Assembly: GCA_030532405.1 (NCBI GenBank)
Contig: JAUNLF010000002.1
Coordinates: forward strand, 124,001-188,000
DNA length: 64,000 bases
Reading direction: 5' to 3'
From: Actinomycetaceae bacterium
GTDB lineage: Bacteria; Actinomycetota; Actinomycetes; Actinomycetales; Actinomycetaceae
Shown here: positions 53,231 through 62,299 of the stretch, piece after piece
How the letters are laid out: the number at the start of each line of letters is the position of its first letter
How positions within the stretch are numbered: the first letter of the stretch is position 1
The notes under the pieces: generated by a model
What the model was told of the DNA's origin: nothing
Database searches by the model: none
The model's input: only the letters and a program-made list of their open reading frames with translations
Position numbers and translations under genes: made by a program

Positions 53231-54811
53231 ATGGAAATGCAAGTTATCTCGGCAGCTTCAATCCCGTGGCTGTCCATTCTCATAGCACTCCCGGCAATCA
53301 TGGGTGTTCTAGTCGCCGCGGTCGCGCCACTACGCGTGATCGGACGCTGGATCGTCCTCGTCGTGTCACTGGTCGAACTAGTCATCGGTCTGGCAGCAGC
53401 CGTATCGATGGATTGGACCGCAGCGAACACCTACCAGCTGGCGGAAACCTACAACTGGATTCCGCGCATCGGTGTGTCCTGGGGTCTGGGCGTCAACCAG
53501 CTGGGCATGGCCATGATCCTGCTCGCACTCGCCCTCGTACCCATCGTCCTCATCGCAGGATGGAAGGAAGACGAAGGCAAACGCGACTCGGCACGCACGT
53601 CGGGAATGTACACGGCGCTGATCCTCATCCTTGAGGCCTTCATGGTCATCATCTTTGCGGCACGCGACGTCGTACTGTTCTACATCGCATTCGAAGCAAT
53701 GCTGATTCCGCTGTACTTCATGATCGGACGCTTCGGCGGTAAGAACGCACGCGCAGCTGCGCTGAAGTTCTTGCTCTACTCGCTACTCGGCGGCCTGATC
53801 ATGCTGGCCGGCATCATCGGCCTGTGGGTCTACTCCGACCAGGGGCCGAACGCGTTCCTAATGGAAAACATGTCGCAAACCGCGCTACCGATGAACGTTG
53901 AGATGTGGCTATTCATCTCGTTCTTCATCGCATTCGCGATTAAGGCCCCGATGGTTCCGGTCCACACCTGGCTACCCGACACCGCGGCCGCGGCACGTCC
54001 GGGCACGTCGGTGCTACTAGTCGGCGTACTCGACAAGATCGGTACGTTCGGAATGATCATGCTCGCGCTACCGCTGTTCCCGAACGCTTCGGTTAAGGCG
54101 GCGCCCGTCATCATCACCCTCGCGATCATCTCGATCCTGTACGGCGGACTCGCCGCAATCGGTCAGAAGGACCTCATGCGATTGGTGTCGTTCACCTCGG
54201 TGTCGCACTTCGGCTTCATGGTCCTCGGTATTTACATCGGTTCGCACCTGGCACTGGTTGGCGCAATGTTCTACATGGTCGCCCACGGTGTTTCGATTGC
54301 GGGCATGTTCCTGATCTCCGGATTCCTAACCGAACGCGGTGGAACTCGTGAAATCGCGGCGTACCGCGGCATGCAGCGAGTCACCCCCGTTATTGCTGGA
54401 ACCTGGCTTGTAGCGGGCCTCGCGTCCGTCGCACTGCCCGGCCTGTCGGGCTTCGTACCGGAGTTCCTGGTACTTGTCGGCACGTGGAAGGTCAGCCCCG
54501 CCGCCGCGATCTTCGCGGTCCTCGGCGTCGTGCTGGCAGCGCTCTACCTGCTGATTCCGTACCAGGCGATCTTCACCGGCCCGGTGCCGGCAAACGCGGG
54601 TAAGTTCACAGACATGAACATGCGCGAAAAGGGCGCAATAACACCTGTGCTAATCGCAATGGTCGTACTCGGCATTTGGTCCGCACCGCTAGTCGATGCG
54701 CTAAACCCGGTTGCTGACACTGCGTTGGCACAGTACGAAGCCGCTTCGGTTTCGGATCAGAACCTGGGCGCATCCGCGCAGCTGGATGTCGTGGAAGGGA
54801 GCGACAAGTGA
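53231..54811 (+). CDS. nuoM: NADH-quinone oxidoreductase subunit M
   Basis: A 526-residue antiporter-like subunit with about fourteen helices. Family blocks are FYIAFEAMLIPLYFMIGRFG (helix-5 Glu), AIKAPMVPVHTWLPDTAAAARPGTSVLLVGVLDKIGTFGM (helix-7 Lys region) and GQKDLMRLVSFTSVSHFGFMVLG. It is followed by nuoN with a 4-bp overlap. Confidence 0.96.
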   Translation: MEMQVISAASIPWLSILIALPAIMGVLVAAVAPLRVIGRWIVLVVSLVELVIGLAAAVSMDWTAANTYQLAETYNWIPRIGVSWGLGVNQLGMAMILLALALVPIVLIAGWKEDEGKRDSARTSGMYTALILILEAFMVIIFAARDVVLFYIAFEAMLIPLYFMIGRFGGKNARAAALKFLLYSLLGGLIMLAGIIGLWVYSDQGPNAFLMENMSQTALPMNVEMWLFISFFIAFAIKAPMVPVHTWLPDTAAAARPGTSVLLVGVLDKIGTFGMIMLALPLFPNASVKAAPVIITLAIISILYGGLAAIGQKDLMRLVSFTSVSHFGFMVLGIYIGSHLALVGAMFYMVAHGVSIAGMFLISGFLTERGGTREIAAYRGMQRVTPVIAGTWLVAGLASVALPGLSGFVPEFLVLVGTWKVSPAAAIFAVLGVVLAALYLLIPYQAIFTGPVPANAGKFTDMNMREKGAITPVLIAMVVLGIWSAPLVDALNPVADTALAQYEAASVSDQNLGASAQLDVVEGSDK

Positions 54812-56382
54812 ACTTGATCCTGCCAATGGAAACAGTCATTACTCCACCCCAGATCTCGTGGGAGGCCCTGACCCCCGTCCTGATCGTGCTGGGTGCGGCG
54901 GTGATTGGTGTTCTAGTTGAAGCTTTCGCGCCGCGCAAGGGCCGCCGTACCGTGCAGGTTCTGCTGTCCATCTTCGCGGTTCTGGCATCCTTCGTTGCGG
55001 TAGTCGCACGTTGGGAGGCCGCGATTGAATCCCCGCTGGCAATGAACGAGTATCACGAAGACACTCTGACACTTGCCGCGCAGGGCATCCTGCTGATCAT
55101 CGCGTTCCTCGCGCTACTGGTCATTACGGACCGCACGGAACTAGGCGACGGTGCTTTCGCCGCCCAGCCTTCGGACCGCCCCGGATCCTCTGACGAGGAC
55201 CTGTCGATTGCGAAGAACTACCAGCGCACGGAAATCTTCCCGCTGGTCCTGTTCTCGCTCGGCGGCATGATGGTGTTCCCCGCGGCGTCCAGCCTGATCT
55301 CGCTGTTCATCGCACTGGAAGTGCTGTCGCTACCGCTATACATCCTGACTGCAACGGCTCGCCGTCGCCGCCAGCTGTCGCAGGAAGCCGCACTGAAGTA
55401 CTTCCTGCTGGGCGCGTTCGCATCGGCGTTCTTCCTGATGGGTTCGGCCCTGCTGTACGGATACTCCGGCTCGGTCAACCTGGCTGACATTTCCCGCGCC
55501 ATCCCGATGATTCCGGGAATGGACTGGATGATGATCGCCGGTATCTTCATGATCATGGTCGGCCTGCTGTTCAAGGTTGGTGCCGCACCGTTCCACGCGT
55601 GGACGCCGGATGTTTACCAGGGCGCCCCGACCCCGATCACCGGCTTCATGGCCGCGGCGGTTAAGGTCGCAGCGTTTGGTGCGATGCTCCGCGTTTACTT
55701 GACGATCGGCACGCGCGTTGAGTGGGACCTGATTTGGATCCTCGGCGCAGTCGCGGTCCTGACCATTGCGATCGGTACGTTCGTCGGTTTGATCCAGAGC
55801 GACATCAAGCGCCTGCTGGCGTACTCCACGATCGCGCACGCGGGATTCGTCCTCATTGGCGTTCTTGCGGCAACGGAGCGTTCGGCCGGTTCGGTCATGT
55901 TCTACTTGCTCGGCTACGGTGTGGCGACGATTGGTGCCTTCGGTGTCATCGCGCTGGTTCGTAACGCTGACGCGAACGCGAACATTACCGGCGAAGCCAC
56001 GGAGATCCGCCGCTGGGCTGGCGTTGGACGCAAGTCCCCGCTGGCCGCAGTATCGATGCTGATCTTCTTGCTCAGCTTCGCGGGTATTCCGCTAACGTCC
56101 GGCTTCATCGGCAAGTTCGTAGTGTTCGCGGACGGCATTACCGCCGGCTACACCGGCCTGGTTGTTGTCGCTTTGATTGCTTCGGCGATCACCGCGTTCT
56201 ACTACTTCCGCCTGGTTGTCCTCATGTTCTTCACCGAACCTGACGAGAACACGGTGGTTGTGAAGTCCGAAGGGTTCACCTTCATCGCAGTTATCGTTGC
56301 CGCTGTTGTGACGGTCGGTTTGGGTGTATTCCCGCAACCGATTCTCGACGCGCTAGCGAATGTGGTTGTATTGCTACCGTGA
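54808..56382 (+). CDS. nuoN: NADH-quinone oxidoreductase subunit N
   Basis: A 524-residue antiporter-like subunit, the last of the complex I genes. Diagnostic segments are FIALEVLSLPLYILTATARRRRQLSQEAALKYFLLGAFASAFFLMG, FKVGAAPFHAWTPDVYQGAPTPITGFMAAAVKVAAFGA and SDIKRLLAYSTIAHAGFVLIG. Start is GTG 54808. Its stop overlaps the GTG of the prenyl synthase gene. Confidence 0.96.
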   Translation: MNLILPMETVITPPQISWEALTPVLIVLGAAVIGVLVEAFAPRKGRRTVQVLLSIFAVLASFVAVVARWEAAIESPLAMNEYHEDTLTLAAQGILLIIAFLALLVITDRTELGDGAFAAQPSDRPGSSDEDLSIAKNYQRTEIFPLVLFSLGGMMVFPAASSLISLFIALEVLSLPLYILTATARRRRQLSQEAALKYFLLGAFASAFFLMGSALLYGYSGSVNLADISRAIPMIPGMDWMMIAGIFMIMVGLLFKVGAAPFHAWTPDVYQGAPTPITGFMAAAVKVAAFGAMLRVYLTIGTRVEWDLIWILGAVAVLTIAIGTFVGLIQSDIKRLLAYSTIAHAGFVLIGVLAATERSAGSVMFYLLGYGVATIGAFGVIALVRNADANANITGEATEIRRWAGVGRKSPLAAVSMLIFLLSFAGIPLTSGFIGKFVVFADGITAGYTGLVVVALIASAITAFYYFRLVVLMFFTEPDENTVVVKSEGFTFIAVIVAAVVTVGLGVFPQPILDALANVVVLLP

Positions 56383-57389
56383 CGACGAAGCAGAACCTAA
56401 CTATTGAAGCTCTTGAAGAGCTAGTGTCATCCGACCTCGCCCGAGTTGAGGATCTCCTCAAGGAATCGGTGCAGGGGTCGGATGACCTTATCGACGAGCT
56501 CCTCTCCCATCTTTCCGCTGCCGGCGGCAAACGCATGCGCCCGATTCTGACTCTTTTGTGTGCTCATTTGGGGTCGGAGGGCGTGCCTGCATCTGATCAG
56601 GTGATTGCGGCTGCTACCGCGGTGGAGCTCACCCACTTGGCGACGCTGTATCACGATGATGTTATGGATTCGGCTCCGCAGCGTCGCGGTGTTAGTGCCG
56701 TGCAGTTGGAGTGGGGTAATAATCGCGCGATTTTGGCTGGTGACGTGCTGTTTGCGAGGTCGTCGCAGATTGTGTCGCAGTTGGGCCAGCGCGCGATCTC
56801 GCATCACGCGGAAACTTTCGAGCGGCTGTGCATGGGCCAGTTGCATGAGACGTTTGGGCCGCGCGATGCTGATCCGGTTGAGTTTTACATTCAGGTGTTG
56901 GCTGACAAGACGGGGTCGCTGATTAACGCGGCGGCCGCGTTTGGCGCGTGGCTGGGTGGCGCGGACGAAGAGGCGTCGAGCGCTGTGCAACTGTTCGCCG
57001 AGCGTATTGGTGTTGCGTTCCAGATTGCTGATGACGTGATCGACTTCGCGTCGGATGAGGAACTAACCGGCAAGAGCGCGGGAACCGACCTCGTTGAAGG
57101 CGTGTCGACAATGCCTGTTTTGCTGCTTCGCAAGCGTGCAGAAAACGGCACTCTTGACGAGGATGGCATGCAGCTACTTCGTGATATTGACGAGGGCGAT
57201 TTGGCAGACGATCAGGTTTTGAAGTCTGTTGTGGATCGGCTGAAGTCGCACGATGTTTTGGATGAGACGCGCGAGAAGGCGCGTCAGTGGGGCGAGTTCG
57301 CGCTTCAGGCTATTGAGCCTTTGCCGGAGTCTGCGGTGAAGCAGGCTTTGCGCGAGTACGCTTCCGTGGCCGTCGATAGGATGGCGTAA
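56379..57389 (+). CDS. Polyprenyl diphosphate synthase (menaquinone side chain)
   Basis: A 336-residue all-trans prenyl elongase. The two Asp-rich motifs are LYHDDVMDSAPQRRG (DDxxD, around residue 97) and FQIADDVIDFASDEE (around 226), with the GGKRMRP block near residue 50. Residues before the first Asp motif are small, fitting a long-chain product. Its GTG start overlaps the nuoN stop, so it is translationally coupled to complex I; it most likely makes the C40-C50 tail used by MenA. Exact chain length is not readable here. Confidence 0.92.
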   Translation: MTTKQNLTIEALEELVSSDLARVEDLLKESVQGSDDLIDELLSHLSAAGGKRMRPILTLLCAHLGSEGVPASDQVIAAATAVELTHLATLYHDDVMDSAPQRRGVSAVQLEWGNNRAILAGDVLFARSSQIVSQLGQRAISHHAETFERLCMGQLHETFGPRDADPVEFYIQVLADKTGSLINAAAAFGAWLGGADEEASSAVQLFAERIGVAFQIADDVIDFASDEELTGKSAGTDLVEGVSTMPVLLLRKRAENGTLDEDGMQLLRDIDEGDLADDQVLKSVVDRLKSHDVLDETREKARQWGEFALQAIEPLPESAVKQALREYASVAVDRMA

Positions 57390-57396
57390 CTTTGCG

Positions 57397-57427
57397 CTTG
57401 CGCGGCGGTGAAACCCCGCCGCGCAAG
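57397..57427 (+). terminator. Terminator-like hairpin ending the nuo operon
   Basis: A perfect 12-bp GC-rich stem, CTTGCGCGGCGG (57397-57408) with CCGCCGCGCAAG (57416-57427), and a 7-nt loop, 8 bp after the prenyl synthase stop. There is no U-tract. Confidence 0.7.
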
Positions 57428-57570
57428 TTGCCCGCCCCCGCGAATGTTGTTGGTGGGCTGGAAACGGTTAAGTGAGACCGGTGGCGCACGGCCCTGGTGT
57501 GGAAATCTGAGCCTTGATATCCCTACACTATAAGTTGCGTATTTTCGGCTAAAGGATAGAGGGAAGTCGA

Positions 57571-59001
57571 GTGAGCTCTACACGCCCGTTGAATGTTGCA
57601 GTGATCGGCGCCGGCCCGGCTGGCATTTATGCATCGGACATCTTGTCTAAGTCCGGTCTTAATGTGGCGATCGATCTGTTTGAAAAGTTGCCCGCTCCGT
57701 ACGGCCTGGTCCGTTACGGTGTTGCGCCGGACCATCCGCGCATTAAGCAGATTATTGTGGCGCTTTACAAGATTTTGCAGCGGGGCGATATTCGCCTGCT
57801 GGGCAACGTTGACGTGGGCAAGGATATTACCGTGCAGGATTTGCACGACCACTACGACGCCATCATTTTTGCTACCGGTTCGGATCGGGATAAGCCGTTC
57901 AACATTCCGGGTGCTGATTTGCCGCAGGTTTACGGTGCGTCCGAGTTTGTCTTCTGGTACGACGGCCACCCTGACTATCCGCGCGAGTGGCCGCTGGAGG
58001 CTAAGGAAATCGCGGTTATCGGCGCTGGTAACGTTGCGCTTGACGTTGCGCGTGTGCTCGCAAAGCACGCCGAAGACATGCTGGTCACCGAAATCCCTGA
58101 AAATGTTGCACAGGGGCTAGCGAAGAGCCCGGTCACTGACGTTCACGTGTTTGGCCGCCGCGGTCCGGCGCAGGTTAAGTTCACGCCGCTGGAGTTGCGC
58201 GAACTTGGCAAGCAGCCTGACGTTGACGTCATTGTGTACGAGGAAGACATCGACTTTGACGAGGCCTCCGAGGAAGCGATTCGCGCTTCTAACCAGACGA
58301 AGCAGGTCGTAAAGACGATCACGAACTACGCGATGCAAGACGAGCACACCGCGAGCCGACGCATTCACATTCACATGTTCCATTCGCCCTCCGAAATTGT
58401 TGCCGACGAAGATGGCAACGTGGCTGCTATCCGCACCGAACGTACGAAACTTAACGGCGATGGAACTGTTTCGGGCACTGGTGAAATCGTTGAAACGCCG
58501 GTCCAGGCCGTGTACCGCGCGGTTGGCTACTTCTCCAGCCCGATCGATGGCATCCCGTTTGACGACAAGAAGGGCGTCATTCCTAACGTTGCCGGACGTG
58601 TTGTGGACGAGGACGGTGCTGCGCTGAACGGCATCTACGCAACCGGTTGGGTGAAGCGCGGCCCGGTTGGCCTGATCGGGTCGACGAAGTCGGATGCGCA
58701 AGAGACGATCTCGATGCTCGTGGAGGACGCGGAGGCCGGCAAGCTGCACGCGGATACCGAAGAGGTTGGCCACGAGGCGATGATCAAGCTGCTCGAAGAC
58801 CGCGGTGTTCGCTACACCGAGTGGTCGGGCTGGGAGCTGCTGGACCAGTACGAGCAAAAGCTCGGCGAAGAATACGGCGAAGTCGTGGGCGATCGCGGTC
58901 CGCGCGAACGCATTAAGGTGGTGTCTCGCGAAGCGATGACCCGCATTTCGCGCGGCGAGGACGATGACGACATGGATCTGATCGGAACGCCGGGGGAGTA
59001 A
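57571..59001 (+). CDS. fprA: Ferredoxin/flavodoxin-NADP+ reductase, FprA type
   Basis: A 476-residue FAD protein of the adrenodoxin-reductase family that passes electrons between NADPH and ferredoxins. FAD motif VAVIGAGPAGIYASDILSKS (residues 8-27), LVRYGVAPDHPRIKQI, the NADP motif IAVIGAGNVALDVARVL (about 149-165) and the RRGPAQVKFTPLELREL block are all diagnostic of actinobacterial FprA. The end has the VVSREAMTRISRGE segment. Start is GTG 57571 with AGAGGGA. An internal site near 58385 shares 19 bp with the region upstream of menC. Confidence 0.94.
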   Translation: MSSTRPLNVAVIGAGPAGIYASDILSKSGLNVAIDLFEKLPAPYGLVRYGVAPDHPRIKQIIVALYKILQRGDIRLLGNVDVGKDITVQDLHDHYDAIIFATGSDRDKPFNIPGADLPQVYGASEFVFWYDGHPDYPREWPLEAKEIAVIGAGNVALDVARVLAKHAEDMLVTEIPENVAQGLAKSPVTDVHVFGRRGPAQVKFTPLELRELGKQPDVDVIVYEEDIDFDEASEEAIRASNQTKQVVKTITNYAMQDEHTASRRIHIHMFHSPSEIVADEDGNVAAIRTERTKLNGDGTVSGTGEIVETPVQAVYRAVGYFSSPIDGIPFDDKKGVIPNVAGRVVDEDGAALNGIYATGWVKRGPVGLIGSTKSDAQETISMLVEDAEAGKLHADTEEVGHEAMIKLLEDRGVRYTEWSGWELLDQYEQKLGEEYGEVVGDRGPRERIKVVSREAMTRISRGEDDDDMDLIGTPGE

Positions 59002-59010
59002 GCACTTTGG

Positions 59011-59045
59011 AACAACGCCGGGGCGGATGCCCCGGCGTTGTTTTG
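59011..59045 (+). terminator. Intrinsic terminator after fprA
   Basis: A perfect 14-bp stem, AACAACGCCGGGGC (59011-59024) with GCCCCGGCGTTGTT (59029-59042), GGAT loop, followed by TTG; the AAC/GTT base provides U residues. Confidence 0.88.
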
Positions 59046-59224
59046 TGCGTCGCACCAAGCGCGAAGCTCGCCCTCGTACACGATTATTGACGCGACCCGC
59101 TCTCAAGGTTTGATCCTTCCAGTTGCGGGTATGGAATTCTTCGGTAGATTTCTAGGAAGTTTCCAGATAAGGACTCTAACCTGTAAGGAAAAGTAAGACG
59201 CACTCTTGGGGCAGAAGGGTACGA

Positions 59225-60079
59225 ATGAACTCCAACGGTTTGAAAACCGCCGTGCTATTGGGCGCGATGTGGGGGCTAATTGTTTTGATTGGCGCCGCGA
59301 TTGCGTACGGCAGCGGCCAGACGTTGTGGCTGATTATCGCGATAGTGATCGGGTTCGGTATGAACCTGTACACGTATTGGAACTCGGACAAGATGGCACT
59401 GCGGTCGATGAATGCCCAGCCGATAACGCGCGAGCAGGCGCCGCAGATTTACGCGATGGTTGAAGAACTCGCGCAACGCGCCGGCCAGCCCGTGCCGCGC
59501 CTGTACATTTCACCCACGCGCACGCCGAACGCTTTCGCGACCGGCCGCAACCCGGAAAACGCCGCCGTGTGTGTGACCACCGGGATTGTGGACCTGCTTG
59601 ACGCGCGCGAGCTGCGAGGCGTCCTCGGACACGAACTAATGCACGTTTACAACCGCGACATTTTAACGTCCACGATTGCGGCGGGAATGGCGTCCGCGAT
59701 CACATCGATCGCGCAGTTCATGTTCTTTTTCGGCGGCAGAAGTCGTGAGGGCGGAAACGCGCTCGTGTCTTTGCTGATGATTTTCCTGGCGCCACTGGCT
59801 GCGACGATGCTTCAACTGGGTATTTCGAGGACGCGTGAGTACGACGCGGACCACGATGGGGCGGAGCTCGCGCAAGACCCGCTCGCGCTGGCGTCCGCAC
59901 TTCGCAAACTGGAGCGCGGCAACACGCAAGCCCCGCTACAACCAACCCCGACCCGGCAGAACACTGCGGCCATGATGATCGCGAACCCGTTCCGCGGGGC
60001 CGGCATGCGCGCACTGTTCTCCACGCACCCGCCCATGGAAGACCGCATCGAGCGGCTAGAGAAACTGGCGGGATACTAG
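59225..60079 (+). CDS. htpX: Zinc metalloprotease HtpX
   Basis: A 284-residue membrane-bound M48 protease for quality control of membrane proteins. Two N-terminal helices (about residues 8-28 and 32-50) are followed by the active site [12 protein letters not shown] (HExxH, about residues 138-149), two further helices (about 152-172 and 180-200), and the third zinc ligand region [17 protein letters not shown]. The start ATG 59225 has AGAAGGG. It is single-gene, behind the fprA terminator; a copy of the dispersed motif lies at 59065-59083 in its upstream region. Confidence 0.94.
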   Translation: MNSNGLKTAVLLGAMWGLIVLIGAAIAYGSGQTLWLIIAIVIGFGMNLYTYWNSDKMALRSMNAQPITREQAPQIYAMVEELAQRAGQPVPRLYISPTRTPNAFATGRNPENAAVCVTTGIVDLLDARELRGVLGHELMHVYNRDILTSTIAAGMASAITSIAQFMFFFGGRSREGGNALVSLLMIFLAPLAATMLQLGISRTREYDADHDGAELAQDPLALASALRKLERGNTQAPLQPTPTRQNTAAMMIANPFRGAGMRALFSTHPPMEDRIERLEKLAGY

Positions 60080-60317
60080 GCCAAACAGGGTCTTAGGGTT
60101 ACCGGCTCGCCCTCGCACGCGAAAACGAAGCTGGGACGTTCATCACTTACGCCAAAATTCGCATAATCGAATTGGCAAAGTGAAGGGGAAGTTTGATAAT
60201 CTTCATTGGCGTCACCAAGAGCGCGGCTCGAACGAGCCGGACAAAACGCTAACGGGACCGCGAGACTCGATCGGATCGGGCAGTGGGAACGGAAGCGAAA
60301 AGCTCAAGGTAGACAAC

Positions 60318-60399
60318 GGCGGAGTGTCCGAGTGGCCAAAGGAAGCTGACTGTAAATCAGCCGCGTTACGCTTCGGGGGTTCAAATCCCTCCTCCGCCA
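60318..60399 (+). tRNA. tRNA-Tyr (GTA)
   Basis: An 82-nt class II tRNA with a long variable arm. The acceptor stem pairs GGCGGAG with CTCCGCC, the anticodon stem GCTGA/TCAGC encloses CTGTAAA with anticodon GTA at 60352-60354, and the T-loop is TTCAAAT. Discriminator A; CCA is not encoded. First of three clustered tRNAs. Confidence 0.95.
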
Positions 60400-60480
60400 C
60401 AGGCCGAAAGGCCCGTGTGATAACTAACTCATCGGATGGGTTGCCCCAGAGGCGGCCGTTCAAGTAGAGTTGCACGCGTT

Positions 60481-60553
60481 GCCCCGATAGCTCAGTCGGC
60501 AGAGCATCTCCATGGTAAGGAGAAGGTCAAGGGTTCGATTCCCTTTCGGGGCT
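60481..60553 (+). tRNA. tRNA-Thr (GGT)
   Basis: A 73-nt tRNA. The acceptor stem pairs GCCCCGA with TCGGGGC; the anticodon arm TCTCC-ATGGTAA-GGAGA has anticodon GGT at 60514-60516; T-loop TTCGATT. Discriminator T; CCA is not encoded. Confidence 0.95.
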
Positions 60554-60589
60554 CTGTTTGTGGCCACAGTAGTGGCGCAAACCCCCTGC

Positions 60590-60663
60590 GGCGGGGTAGC
60601 TCAGTTGGTGAGAGCGCACGACTCATAATCGTGAGGTCGCGGGTTCGAGCCCCGCCCCCGCTA
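60590..60663 (+). tRNA. tRNA-Met (CAT), elongator type
   Basis: A 74-nt tRNA with acceptor stem GGCGGGG/CCCCGCT (first pair G-U), anticodon arm CACGA-CTCATAA-TCGTG with CAT at 60624-60626, and T-arm GCGGG-TTCGAGC-CCCGC. The paired first position argues for elongator Met rather than initiator, and a CAT anticodon modified to read Ile (ATA) cannot be excluded from sequence. It lies 52 bp upstream of rpmG. Confidence 0.92.
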
Positions 60664-60715
60664 CCGGCCCTGTCCAGACTGGAAGCGCCGAGCAGATAGA
60701 AAAGAGGTAAGAAGG

Positions 60716-60886
60716 ATGGCTAGCAAAGCTTCTGACGTTCGCCCTAAGATTACTCTGGCCTGCTCGGAGTGCAAGGAGCGCAACTACATCACCAAGAAGA
60801 ACCGTCGTAACACGCCGGATCGTCTTGAGCTTATGAAGTACTGCCCGCGTTGTCGTAAGTCGACTTCGCACCGCGAGACTCGCTAA
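60716..60886 (+). CDS. rpmG: Large ribosomal subunit protein bL33
   Basis: A 56-residue ribosomal protein, [20 protein letters not shown] at the start and [14 protein letters not shown] at the end. The two CxxC pairs (ACSECK and YCPRCR) form a zinc ribbon, so this is the zinc-binding (C+) paralogue. Start ATG 60716 has AAGAAGGA. Adjacent tRNA genes are a common setting for rpmG. It is followed by an intrinsic terminator. Confidence 0.95.
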   Translation: MASKASDVRPKITLACSECKERNYITKKNRRNTPDRLELMKYCPRCRKSTSHRETR

Positions 60887-60901
60887 GTCGAGCCGCTAGA
60901 G

Positions 60902-60930
60902 CCCTCACCGCGAGTGAGGGTTCTTTTTTG
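60902..60930 (+). terminator. Intrinsic terminator after rpmG
   Basis: CCCTCAC (60902-60908) pairs with GTGAGGG (60914-60920) around CGCGA, followed by TTCTTTTTTG. Confidence 0.9.
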
Positions 60931-60949
60931 TTTTGAAAGAGGTGGACGG

Positions 60950-62137
60950 TTGGACATTCCCAGGCCTAACTCGGCTGTGTATACGCGCGCATCGGTTGCG
61001 ACGCTGGTTACTTTTTTCTTGGCCGGGTTCACGCTGTCTTCATTTCTTTCCCGCCTGCCAACCATCCGGGACGCGTTTGAACTATCGCCCGCGGCTATTG
61101 GCAATATCCTGCTGATCGGGTCGCTTGGTTCTTTGATCGCGCTGCCGGCGTCGGGTGCGGTGGCCGGCAAGATAGGGCCGCGCATCACGATTTGGGCGGG
61201 GTTCGCAGCGTGGGTGCTTGGGATGAGCTTCATCGTTGCCACTTACGGCCAGCACGCGCCGACTTTGCTGGCTACCGGGTTGTTTATCGCGCAGCTGGGC
61301 ACGTCGACTGCGAACACGACGATGAATATCGAGGGCGGTTACATCGAAGTGTTGGCGCGCAAGGCGATTATGCCGTGGTATCACGCCGCGTTTTCGATTG
61401 GAACAGTCGTCGGTGCCGGTGTGGGTGCGGTGATGATCGCGAAGAGCGTGAGTGTGCCCTTCCACTTGACCCTGATAATCGCCTTTACGGCTGTCGCGAT
61501 ACTTGTTGCGGGCCTGTTCTATGTGCCGCAGCCGATCATTGCGCAGATTTCGTACGATTCTGACGCCGGCGCCGCGAAGCGCACTAAGCGCGCGTGGGGC
61601 GAGAAGAGAACTATCATGATCGGCCTGATGGTTCTCGGGACCGGATTGATGGAGGGCGCCGCCAACGACTGGTTAGCGCTCGCCATGGTGGATGGCTTCG
61701 ACTTTGCGCCGGCAATGGGTACGGCGACGTTCGCGTTCTTCCTAACGGTGCTGACAACGGCCAGGCTGCTGACGCCGCGCATGCAACGTAGGTGGGCGGC
61801 AGCGCCGATGCTTCGCGTGTTCTTGGTGCTCGCTATTGTGGGTCTGCTGATTTTGGCGCTGTCTCCGTGGGCCTGGCTGGCTATCGTCGGCGTGATCGCG
61901 TGGGGGATCGGTGCGTCTTTGGGATTCCCGACGGGCGCGTCAGCTGTTTCGCATGATCCGAAAATGACGGCGGCGCGCATGTCCGTCCTCTCTACGGTCG
62001 GGTATGGCGCGTTCCTGGTTGGGCCGCCCGTCATCGGCTACATCGCCAACTACACGGGTTACAAGTTGGCGCTCGGCTTTATTGTTTTGCCGGTGCTCAT
62101 GTCGCTTTACCTGACGCGCTACCTCGACGAAAAGTAA
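60950..62137 (+). CDS. Major facilitator superfamily transporter
   Basis: A 395-residue permease with twelve predicted helices and the MFS loop-2/3 motif region AVAGKIGPRITIWAG. The MNIEGGYIEVLARKAIMPWYHAAFSIGTVVGAGVG block resembles the YbjJ-like family, and EGAANDWLALAMVDG in helix 7 is typical of it. I start at TTG 60950, preceded by GAGGTGG; the frame is open to 60914 but that would begin inside the rpmG terminator. Substrate unknown; the family includes inner-membrane efflux and sugar-like transporters. Confidence 0.85.
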   Translation: MDIPRPNSAVYTRASVATLVTFFLAGFTLSSFLSRLPTIRDAFELSPAAIGNILLIGSLGSLIALPASGAVAGKIGPRITIWAGFAAWVLGMSFIVATYGQHAPTLLATGLFIAQLGTSTANTTMNIEGGYIEVLARKAIMPWYHAAFSIGTVVGAGVGAVMIAKSVSVPFHLTLIIAFTAVAILVAGLFYVPQPIIAQISYDSDAGAAKRTKRAWGEKRTIMIGLMVLGTGLMEGAANDWLALAMVDGFDFAPAMGTATFAFFLTVLTTARLLTPRMQRRWAAAPMLRVFLVLAIVGLLILALSPWAWLAIVGVIAWGIGASLGFPTGASAVSHDPKMTAARMSVLSTVGYGAFLVGPPVIGYIANYTGYKLALGFIVLPVLMSLYLTRYLDEK

Positions 62138-62151
62138 CCTGCGCTTGCGGT

Positions 62152-62176
62152 GCGCCCTTATCGTGTATGAGGGCGG
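62152..62176. repeat. Near-palindrome made of two inverted CGCCCT motif cores
   Basis: GCGCCCTTAT (62152-62161) is nearly the inverse of ATGAGGGCGG (62167-62176), with CGTGT between them. The minus-strand arm shares CGCCCTCATACACG with the site at 12945-12958. It lies just after the MFS gene and could act as its terminator. Another copy, GCGCCCTCGTTTATAT, follows at 62241. Confidence 0.5.
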
Positions 62177-62299
62177 ACTGGGTTGCCTGAAGCCGTGCGC
62201 CGCGGGGCGCGGTTGGGCGGCTGTATGCGGCGCGTGTCGTGCGCCCTCGTTTATATCCTGCGGTGGCGGTGACTAAAATGGGGCCAGAAAGGAAGGCTC

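Noticed and set aside
52426..53634. A 402-codon plus-strand open frame across nuoL and nuoM
   Set aside because: It is an out-of-frame shadow, rich in Arg/His/Pro, crossing the boundary of two well-supported nuo genes.
60080..60317. Possible extra gene between htpX and tRNA-Tyr
   Set aside because: The short open frame there runs into the tRNA and has no protein-like features; the gap most likely holds the tRNA promoter and a dispersed-motif copy.
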